Below, in pieces: positions 1 through 7,570 of a stretch of 64,000 nucleotides of DNA; within the stretch, counting starts at the first letter, position 1, and each line of letters starts with the position of its first letter. The stretch spans positions 1 through 64,000 of IMG/VR virus record IMGVR_UViG_3300017605_001118; one strand, 5' to 3'. The notes below the pieces were generated by a model. The model was not told the DNA's origin, made no database searches, and saw only the letters and a list, made by a program, of their open reading frames with translations. The position numbers and the translations under genes were made by a program. This stretch comes from a virus.

Positions 1-213
1 CCGGCCCAGGTGAAAGTCCTCGCAGCCGCAGCCGAAGGCGGCACCGTGGCCGAGATCGCCGAACGCATGGGGCAGACACGCACCTATGTCGCAGCCCGGC
101 TCTCCGAGGCGTACGTGCGACTGGACATCCAGATCTTCCCCGCCAAGGACCGCCGCGCTATGGCCATCAGCGAGGCCCGGGCAGCCGGACTCATCCCTGA
201 GGAGACGCCGTGA
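1..213 (+). CDS. LuxR/GerE-type helix-turn-helix protein, 5' truncated by window edge
   Basis: The frame is open to base 1 and reads P-A-Q before a GTG at 10, matching the 'SPSQV' start of the LuxR-type paralogue at 63208-63435 on the other strand. The true start therefore lies outside the window. The visible part has the pattern of a LuxR C-terminal DNA-binding domain: a 'QVKVLAAAAEG' helix, 'AEIAERMGQTRTYVAARL' as the helix-turn-helix, then a helical tail. No receiver or ligand domain is visible. It overlaps the next gene by a GTGA, so it is translationally coupled to the surface-modification operon. Probably a small DNA-binding regulator; its target is unknown. Confidence 0.75.
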   Translation, partial: PAQVKVLAAAAEGGTVAEIAERMGQTRTYVAARLSEAYVRLDIQIFPAKDRRAMAISEARAAGLIPEETP

Positions 214-470
214 TCCACACGTACACCCGCACTCACACCGAGATCGCCTTCGCCAACCCGCACCTCGTTTGCGATCAGTGCAAGCAGCCCGTCCCCGCGT
301 GGCATGACAACGACAAGTGCGGCTGCAACCGGAGTTTCTGGAACAACCCTTGCGGTCACAGGGCGGGCATCACCAGTATCTGTCCGTCCTGGGGGCCGGT
401 CGACGGATGCTGCTGTCAAGAAGTCCTCGGACGCGTCGATCACCCGGCCGTCCCCGAGGAAACGCCGTGA
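210..470 (+). CDS. small Cys/His-rich protein
   Basis: 86 aa, GTG start in a GTGA overlap with the preceding gene. It contains a CDQC pair, then CGC, an isolated C and a CCC cluster, with several His residues, so it probably binds zinc or another metal. No family recognised. The stop overlaps the GTG start of the downstream glycosyltransferase, so it belongs to the same transcript. Confidence 0.65.
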   Translation: MIHTYTRTHTEIAFANPHLVCDQCKQPVPAWHDNDKCGCNRSFWNNPCGHRAGITSICPSWGPVDGCCCQEVLGRVDHPAVPEETP

Positions 471-1117
471 CCCCTAAGACGTGGGCCGTGGTCCCCTCCA
501 ACGGCCGGGAGTACCTGAGCGGTTGTCTCGACTCGCTCAAGGGCCAGGTCGAAGGTCTCGTGCTGGTGGTCAACGGCGGTTTCGATCCACTGACCTTCCC
601 GGACGGCGTCACGTCGATCGTCTACGACCACGACCCGACCATGAACATCTCCCGCTGGTGGAACCTCGGCATCGACGAAGTGGCACGGCTGGCAGACGGC
701 CCGTGGAACGTCCTGATCGTCAACGATGACGTGGTCTGCCCCCCGCACCTGGTACGGACGTTGACCGCGAAGATGGACCAGTACGACGCCGTCATGGCGT
801 ACCCGAACCAGTGGGACGACCTGGAGATCGTGTGGCGCCGCGCCGAACCGGTGAACCTGCACCACCGCATCACCGGATACTGCTTCATGCTGTCCGGCGC
901 GAGCGGGCTGCGCCTTGACGAAGATCTGGTGTGGTGGGCTGGAGACGACAGTATTTTCTGGGCCGCTAATGAGGCAGGCGGCTCCGTTCTCGTACCCGGC
1001 TGCCGGGTGGTCCATCACCGACCCAACGGGGCCCTGATGGACCACCTTGAGCTGCACGCTCAGACGGGCCGGGACATGGAAACATTCGAACGGAAGTGGG
1101 GGCGCAGGCCATGGTGA
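467..1117 (+). CDS. GT-A type glycosyltransferase
   Basis: 216 aa from a GTG overlapping the upstream stop. It opens 'VTPKTWAVVPSNGREYL' in the manner of family-2 glycosyltransferases. It carries an acidic 'IVNDDVV' motif near residues 84-90 that fits the DXD metal/nucleotide-sugar site, and a later 'WWAGDDSIFW' segment that fits the ED-type catalytic region. No membrane segment, so a cytosolic transferase is expected. Donor and acceptor cannot be read from sequence. It sits beside an epimerase, two other glycosyltransferases and a methyltransferase, which suggests joint glycan modification of virion proteins, DNA or a host polymer. Confidence 0.8.
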   Translation: MTPKTWAVVPSNGREYLSGCLDSLKGQVEGLVLVVNGGFDPLTFPDGVTSIVYDHDPTMNISRWWNLGIDEVARLADGPWNVLIVNDDVVCPPHLVRTLTAKMDQYDAVMAYPNQWDDLEIVWRRAEPVNLHHRITGYCFMLSGASGLRLDEDLVWWAGDDSIFWAANEAGGSVLVPGCRVVHHRPNGALMDHLELHAQTGRDMETFERKWGRRPW

Positions 1118-1920
1118 AGATCGCGATCACTGGCGGTAACGGGTTCATCGGAAGGTCGGTGCACGAGGCCGCCTTGGCCGCGGGACACCAGGCATGGAGC
1201 TTCGACAAGTCGGCCGGTGACGACGTAAGGGGCGACCTGTCCGGGCTCGGTGACGCCGACGTGGTGATCCACCTCGCGGGGGTCCTCGGGACTGCGGAGC
1301 TGTTCGACCGCCCCCAGGAAGCCATCGACGTCAACGTCAACGGCACCGTGAACGTGTTGGACTGGTGCCGAGTACACGGCGCCGGCTACGTCGGCATCAC
1401 CATGCCGGATGCGTTCCCGTCCGTGTACACGGCCACGAAGATCGCGGCTCAGCGCTTCGCCACCGCGTGGCACCACAACTACGGCGTCCCCGTCTCCCAC
1501 GTCCGGGCCTTCAACGCCTACGGGCCGGGCCAGGCGCACGGCTTCAACCACCCGCAGAAGATTCTCCCCACCTTCGCCACCAACGCCTGGAAAGGCGTTC
1601 CTCTGCCCGTGTGGGGTGACGGGGAACAGACCGTGGACCTCGTTCACGCCGACGACGTGGGCCGCATGCTCGTGGATGCCGTCCGTTTCGGAGACGATCA
1701 GGTCTTCGACGCCGGGACCGGGGTGGCGCTGACCGTGGGAGCCCTGGCCGAGGCCGTCATCGACCACACCGACTCTGACATGGGTATCGAGTACCTCCCC
1801 ATGCGTGCCGGCGAGATCCCAACGCAGATCGTTGCCCAGGGCGAAGGCTGGGGCCTGCTGGACTGGAGGCCGGTACTGGACTGGGGCCGGGTCCTCGAAG
1901 CCGTGGACTCGTACCGGTGA
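1111..1920 (+). CDS. NAD-dependent epimerase/dehydratase (extended SDR)
   Basis: 269 aa. The ATG at 1111 is preferred because it overlaps the upstream stop (ATGGTGA) and begins the Rossmann fold directly. 'ITGGNGFIG' at residues 5-13 is the GxxGxxG NAD(P)-binding motif. 'VYTATK' carries the YxxxK catalytic pair, and 'RAFNAYGPGQ' is the usual substrate-binding stretch of sugar epimerases/dehydratases. Extended SDRs of this type interconvert nucleotide sugars such as UDP-glucose or dTDP-glucose; the exact substrate is unknown. It probably supplies an activated sugar to the neighbouring glycosyltransferases. Confidence 0.88.
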   Translation: MVKIAITGGNGFIGRSVHEAALAAGHQAWSFDKSAGDDVRGDLSGLGDADVVIHLAGVLGTAELFDRPQEAIDVNVNGTVNVLDWCRVHGAGYVGITMPDAFPSVYTATKIAAQRFATAWHHNYGVPVSHVRAFNAYGPGQAHGFNHPQKILPTFATNAWKGVPLPVWGDGEQTVDLVHADDVGRMLVDAVRFGDDQVFDAGTGVALTVGALAEAVIDHTDSDMGIEYLPMRAGEIPTQIVAQGEGWGLLDWRPVLDWGRVLEAVDSYR

Positions 1921-2117
1921 ACCGGTCGGAAAGGGTTCGGCTGGCTGAACAGGCCCTCGCGGACGCTGGGCATCAGCTCAACTCGGTCCCCGTGGGGCAG
2001 GTCCTTACCGACGTCATGGGGGCGCACGCGGCCATGGCCCAGGCACTCGCCACCGTGGCGGTTGCCAGTGCCTTGCTGGAGCTGGCGGACATCATGAGGC
2101 CGGGTGAACCGGCGTGA
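1917..2117 (+). CDS. small helical protein of unknown function
   Basis: 66 aa, GTG start in a GTGA overlap, ending in a GTGA overlap with the next gene. Mostly Ala/Leu-rich helices with a possible amphipathic or weakly hydrophobic stretch ('AMAQALATVAVASALLELA'). No family recognised. Its position inside the sugar operon is the only functional clue. Confidence 0.6.
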   Translation: MNRSERVRLAEQALADAGHQLNSVPVGQVLTDVMGAHAAMAQALATVAVASALLELADIMRPGEPA

Positions 2118-2767
2118 ACCCCCAGGCAGCCATAGTGTCGGCGGTCTACGATTCGTACGACACGGTCAAGCCGGTCCTCCCCCAGTGGGGCCTGGACGTC
2201 GAATGGGTCATGGTTACCGACGACCCCGACCTGAAGGCCGAAGGCTGGCGCGTCGTCCACGAGCCGCGGCCCGGACTTCATCCCAACCGTGCGGCCAAGT
2301 ACCCCAAGTTCAACCCGGAGCGGTACACGACGGCGCCCATGTCCGTGTGGGTCGATGCCTCGTTCCGGGTCACGTCGAAGATGTTCGCAGTCGACGTTCT
2401 GGAGCAGAATCACCCGATCGCGCAGTTCGCCCACCCGTGGAGGGACTGCCTCTTTGACGAGGCGGACGCCTCGGTCGGTTTGCCCAAGTACGCCGGCGAA
2501 CCGGTCCGGGAACAGGCGGAGTACTACAGAAAGTTCGGCCACCCGGAACACTGGGGCCTGTGGGCCACGGGCGTCATCGCCCGCCGACACACCCTGGAGA
2601 CATCGAGGCTGGGATCTCGGTGGGGCCTGGAAGTCAACGACTGGACGTTCCAGGACCAGATCTCCGAGCCGTACGCGTTGCGTTGGGTGGGCCTCCGACC
2701 GGTATCCCTCCCCGGCACACACTTTGCCAACCCCTGGCTGTCCTACGAAGGAAGCGGAAGACATTGA
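2114..2767 (+). CDS. putative glycosyltransferase (DUF616/TOD1-MUCI70-like)
   Basis: 217 aa. The order of motifs 'IVSAVYDSYD', 'WVMVTDDPD', 'GWRVVHEP', 'AAKYPKFNPERY' and 'MSVWVDASFRV' follows the uncharacterised glycosyltransferase-like family with a central W-[IV]-D acidic motif. Hence a sugar-transfer role is likely but unproven. It is coupled by a GTGA overlap upstream and a TTGA overlap downstream. No signal peptide or membrane segment. Confidence 0.65.
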   Translation: MNPQAAIVSAVYDSYDTVKPVLPQWGLDVEWVMVTDDPDLKAEGWRVVHEPRPGLHPNRAAKYPKFNPERYTTAPMSVWVDASFRVTSKMFAVDVLEQNHPIAQFAHPWRDCLFDEADASVGLPKYAGEPVREQAEYYRKFGHPEHWGLWATGVIARRHTLETSRLGSRWGLEVNDWTFQDQISEPYALRWVGLRPVSLPGTHFANPWLSYEGSGRH

Positions 2768-3027
2768 AACCGTCCGTTGGACGCATCGTCCATTACGTCT
2801 CTTATGGAACCCCGGGTGGCGAGTACACCTCGCAGTGTCGGGCAGCGATCGTCACGCACGTTTACCCCAGCGAAGGAGAAGGCACTCTGGTCAACCTCTC
2901 CGGTCCCGAAACGGTCTCCCTGGCTGTTCTGAACCCCGAAGGCATGTTCTTCAACCAGGTGTGCCGTCATTCCGAGGGCAATCAGACTGGCGGCACCTGG
3001 CATTGGCCCGAAAGGACTGAGGCATGA
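2764..3027 (+). CDS. conserved small actinophage protein of unknown function
   Basis: 87 aa, read from a TTG that overlaps the previous stop (TTGA). The 'VGRIVHYVSYGTPGGEY' opening and the 'LNPEGMFFNQV' and 'GGTWHWPE' segments resemble a small protein I recognise as recurrent in actinobacteriophages, with no established function. Beta-rich and soluble. It lies between a glycosyltransferase and a methyltransferase and ends in an ATGA overlap. Confidence 0.8.
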   Translation: MKPSVGRIVHYVSYGTPGGEYTSQCRAAIVTHVYPSEGEGTLVNLSGPETVSLAVLNPEGMFFNQVCRHSEGNQTGGTWHWPERTEA

Positions 3028-3461
3028 ACCTCGAAATCGGTGGCGGCCACCTGGTTCAACCGGGATGGGTGAACCTGGACTTCCGCAACGGGGAGGGGGA
3101 GTGGCGACGGTACGCGCAGGAGGTCCCGTGGCCCACCCCGGACGACTCGGTGACCGCGATCCGCGCATCGCACGTCATGGAGCACATTCCTGCGGGGCAG
3201 CCACGGATCGACATCTTCAACGAAGCGCACCGTGTCCTGATGCCGGGCGGCGTCTTCGAGGTACGTCTCCCCAACGCACTGTCGGGAACGTGGCACGCGT
3301 TCGCCGACCCGACGCACGTGTCGTTCTGGTGCCTGGAGTCGTTCCACTACTTCGACGGCTCGTTCGCGGCGAACGCCGACTACGGCATCCTGCCTTGGAC
3401 CACGCTGGAGCTGCTGGTGCAGGGAGACAACGAGATCCTGTGGAGAGGGACACCCCGGTGA
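3024..3461 (+). CDS. class I SAM-dependent methyltransferase
   Basis: 145 aa, ATG in an ATGA overlap. 'LEIGGGHLVQPGWVNLD' provides the Gly-rich SAM-binding loop (motif I) and the acidic residue after it. 'IRASHVMEHI' and 'EAHRVLMPGGVFEVRLPN' match the post-motif blocks of the methyltransferase-11/type-12 group. It is shorter than most free-standing members (about 200 aa) at the C terminus. Likely methylates a sugar or small acceptor, given the neighbouring glycan genes. Confidence 0.8.
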   Translation: MNLEIGGGHLVQPGWVNLDFRNGEGEWRRYAQEVPWPTPDDSVTAIRASHVMEHIPAGQPRIDIFNEAHRVLMPGGVFEVRLPNALSGTWHAFADPTHVSFWCLESFHYFDGSFAANADYGILPWTTLELLVQGDNEILWRGTPR

Positions 3462-3898
3462 GCGTCCGGGATCAGCTCTTTAACGACCTCTGGGACATGC
3501 GCACGCCGCAGCAGAAGAACGCGCTCATCGACGCCTACCGGGATGAGGTGGCGTTGGGAATCGGACGCGACGTGATGGAGGACGGTTTGGTTCCGACCCT
3601 GACGCGGCTGGTCGGAGTAATGAATGCCGCGAAGCTGATGGCCGACACCGTAGGTCTCCTCGGTCCCCGGGACGAACCCCGGATTCATTCCGGGCTGACG
3701 GATGTCCTCCCTGACAACCATCCGCTGCGGAACCGGCACACGTACTGCGATCGGGACAAGTGCCGTGAGCTGCTGCACTGCTGCATCAACGAGAACATGC
3801 AGACGTGGGTGGAAGCGCACCGCGGCAACTACTGCCTGCCGTGCTTCGCCAAACTGGACGCCGACGATGGCAGCGACGCATGGGGAGTGCCGCAGTGA
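3458..3898 (+). CDS. protein with Cys-rich C terminus; N-terminal paralogue of the 63432-63683 gene
   Basis: 146 aa from a GTG in a GTGA overlap. The N terminus ('SVRDQLFNDL...NALIDAYRDEV') closely parallels the start of the small minus-strand protein at 63432-63683 ('SARDDLFEGM...SALIDAYAQEI'). The C-terminal third holds CDRDKC, HCC and CLPC, a likely metal-binding knuckle. Function unknown. Confidence 0.65.
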   Translation: MSVRDQLFNDLWDMRTPQQKNALIDAYRDEVALGIGRDVMEDGLVPTLTRLVGVMNAAKLMADTVGLLGPRDEPRIHSGLTDVLPDNHPLRNRHTYCDRDKCRELLHCCINENMQTWVEAHRGNYCLPCFAKLDADDGSDAWGVPQ

Positions 3899-4473
3899 CC
3901 GAACCCCTCGTCACCCTGGTAACGCCTTTCCATGCGGCCCGCGCGGCCAGTGGTCTGTTGGAGCGTGCGGCGGCCTCGGTGCGGGCGCAGACGGTTCCGG
4001 TGAAGCACATCATGGTTGAGGACACCGAACGGCAAGGTGCGGCAGCGACACGGCAACGCGGCCTGGACATGGTGGAGACGCCGTGGACGGCGTTCCTGGA
4101 CTCCGACGACACGATGGACCCGGACCACATCGAACATCTGCTGCGCTGCGCGGAGGAGACCGGGGCGGACTACGTGTACCCCTGGTTCCGGGTGGTCGGG
4201 GGTACGGATCCGTTCCCGATGTTCTTCGGGAAGCCGTGGGACAACGCGGCTCCGAACTCCACCACGATCACGATTTTGGTGAAGACAGAACTGGCCAAAT
4301 CGGTTGGCTTCACCCGGGACCCTACGGTGCAAGTGTCCGGTGAGGACTTCCTGTTCACCCTCGGGTGCGTCGCGGCCGGCGCGAAGATCGTCCACCTGCC
4401 GCGTAGAAGCTGGGACTGGTTTCATGATCCAAAAATTAATTCCTCCGGGTTGCCGGGGCGAGGGGACGCGTGA
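3895..4473 (+). CDS. family-2 glycosyltransferase
   Basis: 192 aa, GTG start overlapping the upstream stop. 'VTLVTPFHAARAASGLLERAA' is the GT2 nucleotide-binding opening. 'FLDSDDTMDPDHIE' at about residues 66-79 contains the DXD metal site, and 'VSGEDFLFTLG' gives the acidic catalytic region. Somewhat short but otherwise complete. It is the last gene before the first leader motif (TTAATTAAAT at 4475) and the terminase block. Confidence 0.85.
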   Translation: MTEPLVTLVTPFHAARAASGLLERAAASVRAQTVPVKHIMVEDTERQGAAATRQRGLDMVETPWTAFLDSDDTMDPDHIEHLLRCAEETGADYVYPWFRVVGGTDPFPMFFGKPWDNAAPNSTTITILVKTELAKSVGFTRDPTVQVSGEDFLFTLGCVAAGAKIVHLPRRSWDWFHDPKINSSGLPGRGDA

Positions 4474-4474
4474 G

Positions 4475-4500
4475 TTAATTAAATCGTCCAGGAACCGAGG
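4475..4500 (+). promoter_or_regulatory. TTAATTAAAT leader motif upstream of terminase block
   Basis: An AT-rich TTAATTAAAT (4475-4484) followed by GGAACCGAGG. The same pair occurs at 59268 ahead of the C5 methylase, and TTAATTAAAT alone occurs at 23712. In a GC-rich genome the recurrence directly ahead of start codons suggests a promoter core or phage regulator site. No clear -35 element is visible. Confidence 0.45.
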
Positions 4501-4511
4501 GAAGGAACGCA

Positions 4512-4685
4512 GTGACCCCCGAATCAGTAGCGATCGTGCACGCGTCCGTGAGGTGCCCCCTGTGCGAGGAATCTGTCGATCTCGTCGTGGCCTTCCTGTT
4601 GCCCGGTGCGGACACGGCGGGCAAGTGGACCGCTGAAGTCGAGGACGGCTACCTCCGCCAGCACATGGATGCGGAGCACAACTAG
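4512..4685 (+). CDS. small CxxC protein upstream of terminase
   Basis: 57 aa from a GTG with a good purine-rich ribosome site (GGGAAGGAAC). Contains one CPLC pair and two late His residues ('RQHMDAEHN'), so a single zinc knuckle is possible. The stop overlaps the terminase start by one base. Unknown; its position recalls small terminase or HNH-associated genes, but neither is supported by sequence. Confidence 0.6.
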   Translation: MTPESVAIVHASVRCPLCEESVDLVVAFLLPGADTAGKWTAEVEDGYLRQHMDAEHN

Positions 4686-6046
4686 TGCACCCGGACGCCA
4701 TTGAGATCCGGCGCCACGCAGCCGCTCTGCTTGCGGCACGTGTTAGCGCTCCGGCTCAATGGCGTCCGCTGCCGCATCAGGTACCTCCCCCCGGCGACTT
4801 CTACGGCTGGCTTCTGCTGGCCGGCCGAGGCGCCGGGAAAACGGATGCCTGTGCCGAGTACGTGAAACAACACGTGGCCGGACCTCCGTGCCTTCCCGGG
4901 TCAGCCCCCCATTGGATCAACATCGTGGCGCCAACTCTCGGCGATGCGGTCACTGCATGTGTGATCGGCCCCTCGGGAATCAAAGCCCACGATTCAACGG
5001 CCAAAGGGCCGATCGTTACTCCGGGCGGGACTGTGGTCAGGTGGCCGAACGGGTCCCAGGCCAAGCTGTTCGGAACTGATACGGGGGACCCCGGGGACGT
5101 GGCCCGTCTCCGTGCCGGCGGAAATTCCTGCCTCACTTGGTGTGAGGAGTTGGCTGCGTGGCGTTACCTTGACGCAGCTTGGGATCAGATTCGATTCGGC
5201 CTGCGTTCAGGTCCGCGCCCCCATTGGATCGCGTCGACCACTCCCAAGCCAAGAACCCTGATCAAAAAGCTGGCCGCGGGCGGCATCGCCAATGTCGTCA
5301 GGACACACGCTACGACGTACGACAATCCGCATCTTCCACAGCACATCAAGGAAGCCCTGGAAGACAGCTACGGCGGCACGCAGATCGGCGCCCAGGAACT
5401 GTACGGCCGACTGCTGGAAGAGGACGAGAATGCCCTCTGGAAGCGCGAGCACATCGAAGCCGCGCGGGTCCTCCCCGACGAGGTGCCGGACCTTATCCGG
5501 GTCACGGTCGGCGTTGACCCTTCCGGCGGCGCCGGAGAACAGGGCATCGTCGTCGCCGGCAAGTCCGGCCTCATCGTCCCCGAAGGCGGGGGCCGCGGAC
5601 TGCACCACGGATACGTCCTCGCTGACGAGACCGTGCACCTGCCGCCGGACGGCTGGGGGCGCCGTGCGGTACAGGCGGCCGTCGACTGGGACGCGGATTC
5701 CGTGACGGTTGAAACTAACTACGGCGGGGCGATGGCCGTGGCGGTCATTGCCGCCGCAGCCCAGAAGCTGGGCGTCAATATCCCCATCCGCACGGTTACG
5801 GCGACACGGGGCAAAACCGTCCGTGCGCAACCCGTCGCGGCCCTCACGGCGCAAGGCCGTTGGCATCATGCGGGCGTTTTCGAACAGCTTGAGACGCAGA
5901 TGTGCACCTGGTACGCAGAGATCGGCTGGTCACCGGACCGTGTGGACGCGGCCACCTGGACCGCATGGTCTATGAAACTAGTTGGCACCACGGTCTCCGG
6001 ACAAGGCCGCTTCGGCGGAGCGTTGGCCGGGCGGAAGATCGGCTGA
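4685..6046 (+). CDS. terminase large subunit
   Basis: 453 aa, GTG start sharing one base with the preceding stop. Packaging motor: an N-terminal ATPase with Walker A GRGAGKT at residues 47-53, Walker B plus catalytic acid in 'SCLTWCEEL' (147-155), the coupling segment 'IASTTPKP', and a C-terminal RNase H-like nuclease with D278 (GVDPSGG), E343 (VETNYGG) and D421. Full length for a siphovirus TerL. It should work with the portal at 9708-11465. No convincing small subunit lies next to it. A strong hairpin follows. Confidence 0.95.
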   Translation: MHPDAIEIRRHAAALLAARVSAPAQWRPLPHQVPPPGDFYGWLLLAGRGAGKTDACAEYVKQHVAGPPCLPGSAPHWINIVAPTLGDAVTACVIGPSGIKAHDSTAKGPIVTPGGTVVRWPNGSQAKLFGTDTGDPGDVARLRAGGNSCLTWCEELAAWRYLDAAWDQIRFGLRSGPRPHWIASTTPKPRTLIKKLAAGGIANVVRTHATTYDNPHLPQHIKEALEDSYGGTQIGAQELYGRLLEEDENALWKREHIEAARVLPDEVPDLIRVTVGVDPSGGAGEQGIVVAGKSGLIVPEGGGRGLHHGYVLADETVHLPPDGWGRRAVQAAVDWDADSVTVETNYGGAMAVAVIAAAAQKLGVNIPIRTVTATRGKTVRAQPVAALTAQGRWHHAGVFEQLETQMCTWYAEIGWSPDRVDAATWTAWSMKLVGTTVSGQGRFGGALAGRKIG

Positions 6047-6096
6047 CGCCGCCTTCGGATCGGGTAAACCCGCCCCTGGATCGGTTGAACGATGAA

Positions 6097-6123
6097 GGCC
6101 CCGCAGCCGGATGCTGCGGGGCC
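6097..6123. terminator. bidirectional hairpin terminator
   Basis: Perfect 11-bp GC-rich stem (GGCCCCGCAGC) with a 5-nt loop between the convergent ends of the terminase and the minus-strand gene at 6139. It can serve both directions. The same stem sequence is reused at 14587-14619. Confidence 0.85.
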
Positions 6124-6138
6124 TCTCTGGGTTCGGGG

Positions 6139-6447
6139 TTACTCACCCCTTCGGGGCCGCAGGGCTGCCTCGAACCCGGACGGGTCCCCGGTGCGCCACT
6201 TCTGGACGCCGGCCATCGTCCAGTCGAACGGGTTCATGGGACCGATCTTGTCGGCTTCCTCGCGCGCCGCCTTACGGGTGGGGAAGCCGTCCTTGACCCG
6301 GAGCCCCTCGGCGTTGGCAATCTGCCAAACTCTTCCGAACTTCCACACGTACAGCTCGTGCTCGTTGACGGATGCGTCGACGATCTCTTCGGTGCCGTCG
6401 GCGCTGTTGTCCCGGTGAATCATCAGCCGCGTCTTCGTCCAGGTCAT
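6139..6447 (-). CDS. hypothetical protein (antisense cassette 1)
   Basis: 102 aa, ATG start. Soluble, with Trp-rich segments ('YVWKFGRVWQIAN', 'FDWTMAGVQKW') and a basic C terminus. No family recognised. It is the downstream gene of a minus-strand cassette placed between terminase and a membrane protein gene; a long hairpin separates it from its upstream neighbour. Confidence 0.65.
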   Translation of the reverse strand: MTWTKTRLMIHRDNSADGTEEIVDASVNEHELYVWKFGRVWQIANAEGLRVKDGFPTRKAAREEADKIGPMNPFDWTMAGVQKWRTGDPSGFEAALRPRRGE

Positions 6448-6465
6448 TCGTTTCTCCCAGTCGGT

Positions 6466-6498
6466 GAAGCCCGGCCCTGGGTCCCAGGGCCGGGCTTC
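6466..6498 (-). terminator. hairpin terminator
   Basis: Perfect 15-bp stem (GAAGCCCGGCCCTGG) with a 3-nt loop just downstream of the minus-strand gene 6503-6907. Confidence 0.8.
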
Positions 6499-6502
6499 GT
6501 GG

Positions 6503-6907
6503 TTATCGGTGGTCGTAGCGGAAGTTTGCTGCCATGCAAGCCCGGACGCCTTCGGAGCAGTCGTAGATCTCGCGCTTCAGCCAGCTCAGGCCCTCGTCGG
6601 CGTCGATGGTTTCGGCGACGTCCGGGAACGCGGCGGCGAAGTGAGCCCAGTTGGCCGTGCGCTCAATCATCTTGGCTTCGAACCAGAGAAGGCTCTGGGC
6701 TTCCTTGAGCGCCAGCGTCCATCCGGTGACCTTCTTACAGCAGGTGCGGCCCACGGTCATCGTCTTGCCGGTCACGTCGTTGTGGACCGTGTAGACGTGC
6801 TTCAGGGTCCGGTCGCAGTGTTCGCAGATCCCGCCCGTGTGGCCGATGCCCTTGAGGCTCCAGTCCGAGGTGCCGATCTGAAGGCGGCGTTCGCCGATCT
6901 GCGTCAT
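6503..6907 (-). CDS. zinc-ribbon-like hypothetical protein
   Basis: 134 aa, ATG start. 'GGICEHCDRTLKHVYTVHN' supplies the first CxxC and 'VGRTCCKKVTGW' the second pair, so a zinc ribbon occupies roughly residues 26-60. A helical region with many aromatic residues follows. Unknown function. Transcribed from the copy of the repeated minus-strand promoter at 6947-6975 and ended by the hairpin at 6466-6498. Confidence 0.75.
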   Translation of the reverse strand: MTQIGERRLQIGTSDWSLKGIGHTGGICEHCDRTLKHVYTVHNDVTGKTMTVGRTCCKKVTGWTLALKEAQSLLWFEAKMIERTANWAHFAAAFPDVAETIDADEGLSWLKREIYDCSEGVRACMAANFRYDHR

Positions 6908-6946
6908 GTCTGCTCCCTGGGTTCCTTGTTCCTTGCCTACGACTCA

Positions 6947-6975
6947 ATTAAAGCATGGATTGTCAGTCGATGCAA
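6947..6975 (-). promoter_or_regulatory. family-A minus-strand promoter (copy 1)
   Basis: Read on the minus strand: TTGCAT, 17-nt spacer, TTTAAT, within a block of about 48 bp (6929-6976) that recurs at 7484, 40286, 40716, 41392 and 42119. The spacer contains a conserved CTGACAATC core. The gene 6503-6907 starts 40 bases downstream, which supports promoter function. Confidence 0.8.
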
Positions 6976-6978
6976 GGT

Positions 6979-7004
6979 GCCCGGCCCTGGGTTCAGGACC
7001 GGGC
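6979..7004 (-). terminator. hairpin terminator
   Basis: 11-bp stem (GCCCGGCCCTG with one G-T pair) and a 4-nt loop directly after the minus-strand gene 7012-7467 and immediately upstream of promoter copy 1. It insulates the two transcription units. Confidence 0.7.
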
Positions 7005-7011
7005 CGGTTTC

Positions 7012-7467
7012 TCAGACCTTGGCGGTGGAGTTCAGGGCCCGGATAACGGGCAGTCCGAAGCCGTACCCCTCGTCGGCCGGGTCCCAGTCGGTGACGATCT
7101 CCACCGGCCACGCGATCCCCGGCAGCGTCACGGTGACGGTGACCTCCATGACGGCGTACACCCCGCCGTCCGAGACGGTCCGCTCAACCTGCCGCACCTT
7201 CACCGTGCCGCCGTGACGGGTGTACAGCTCGTCCAGCTCGCGGATGGACCACACGAGACGGCGGACCGGGGTCTCTCCCTCGTCGGGCCGCACGGCGGTG
7301 ACGTACCGGCCAAGGGCCTTGCGGACGCGATCGGCGAGCCGCTGGGAGTGGACTCCGCCGTTGTTGGTCGGGTTGCCGTACTGCGCGTCGTGGCAGTCCT
7401 GGGCGCAGCCGGGGCAGCTCGTCGTGAACTGGCGGCCGGGGTGCTTGGAGCAGGTCTGGATCTTCAT
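7012..7467 (-). CDS. hypothetical protein with Cys-rich N terminus
   Basis: 151 aa, ATG. N-terminal Cys/His set (C6, H9, 'SCPGCAQDCHDAQYG') suggests metal binding. The remainder is a mixed alpha/beta segment with 'YAVMEVTVTVTLPGIAWPV'. No family recognised. It has its own family-A promoter (7502-7530) and terminator. Confidence 0.65.
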   Translation of the reverse strand: MKIQTCSKHPGRQFTTSCPGCAQDCHDAQYGNPTNNGGVHSQRLADRVRKALGRYVTAVRPDEGETPVRRLVWSIRELDELYTRHGGTVKVRQVERTVSDGGVYAVMEVTVTVTLPGIAWPVEIVTDWDPADEGYGFGLPVIRALNSTAKV

Positions 7468-7501
7468 GGGGTTCCTTCCGCAGTTCCTTGCCTACAACTC
7501 A

Positions 7502-7530
7502 ATTAAAGCATGGATTGTCAGTCGATGCAA
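7502..7530 (-). promoter_or_regulatory. family-A minus-strand promoter (copy 2)
   Basis: Minus-strand TTGCAT-N17-TTTAAT inside the shared block 7484-7531, nearly identical to copy 1. It drives the gene ending at 7012. The upstream face is divergent from the plus gene at 7571. A 'TTGTCA-N16-TACCCT' reading on the plus strand (7514-7541) could serve that gene. Confidence 0.8.
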
Positions 7531-7570
7531 GTTCGCTACCCTCAGTCCAGGACCCAACGGAAGGAACACG

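Noticed and set aside
10-213. Complete LuxR-like gene starting with GTG at 10
   Set aside because: Frame is open to the edge and matches the paralogue upstream of that GTG, so it is truncated.
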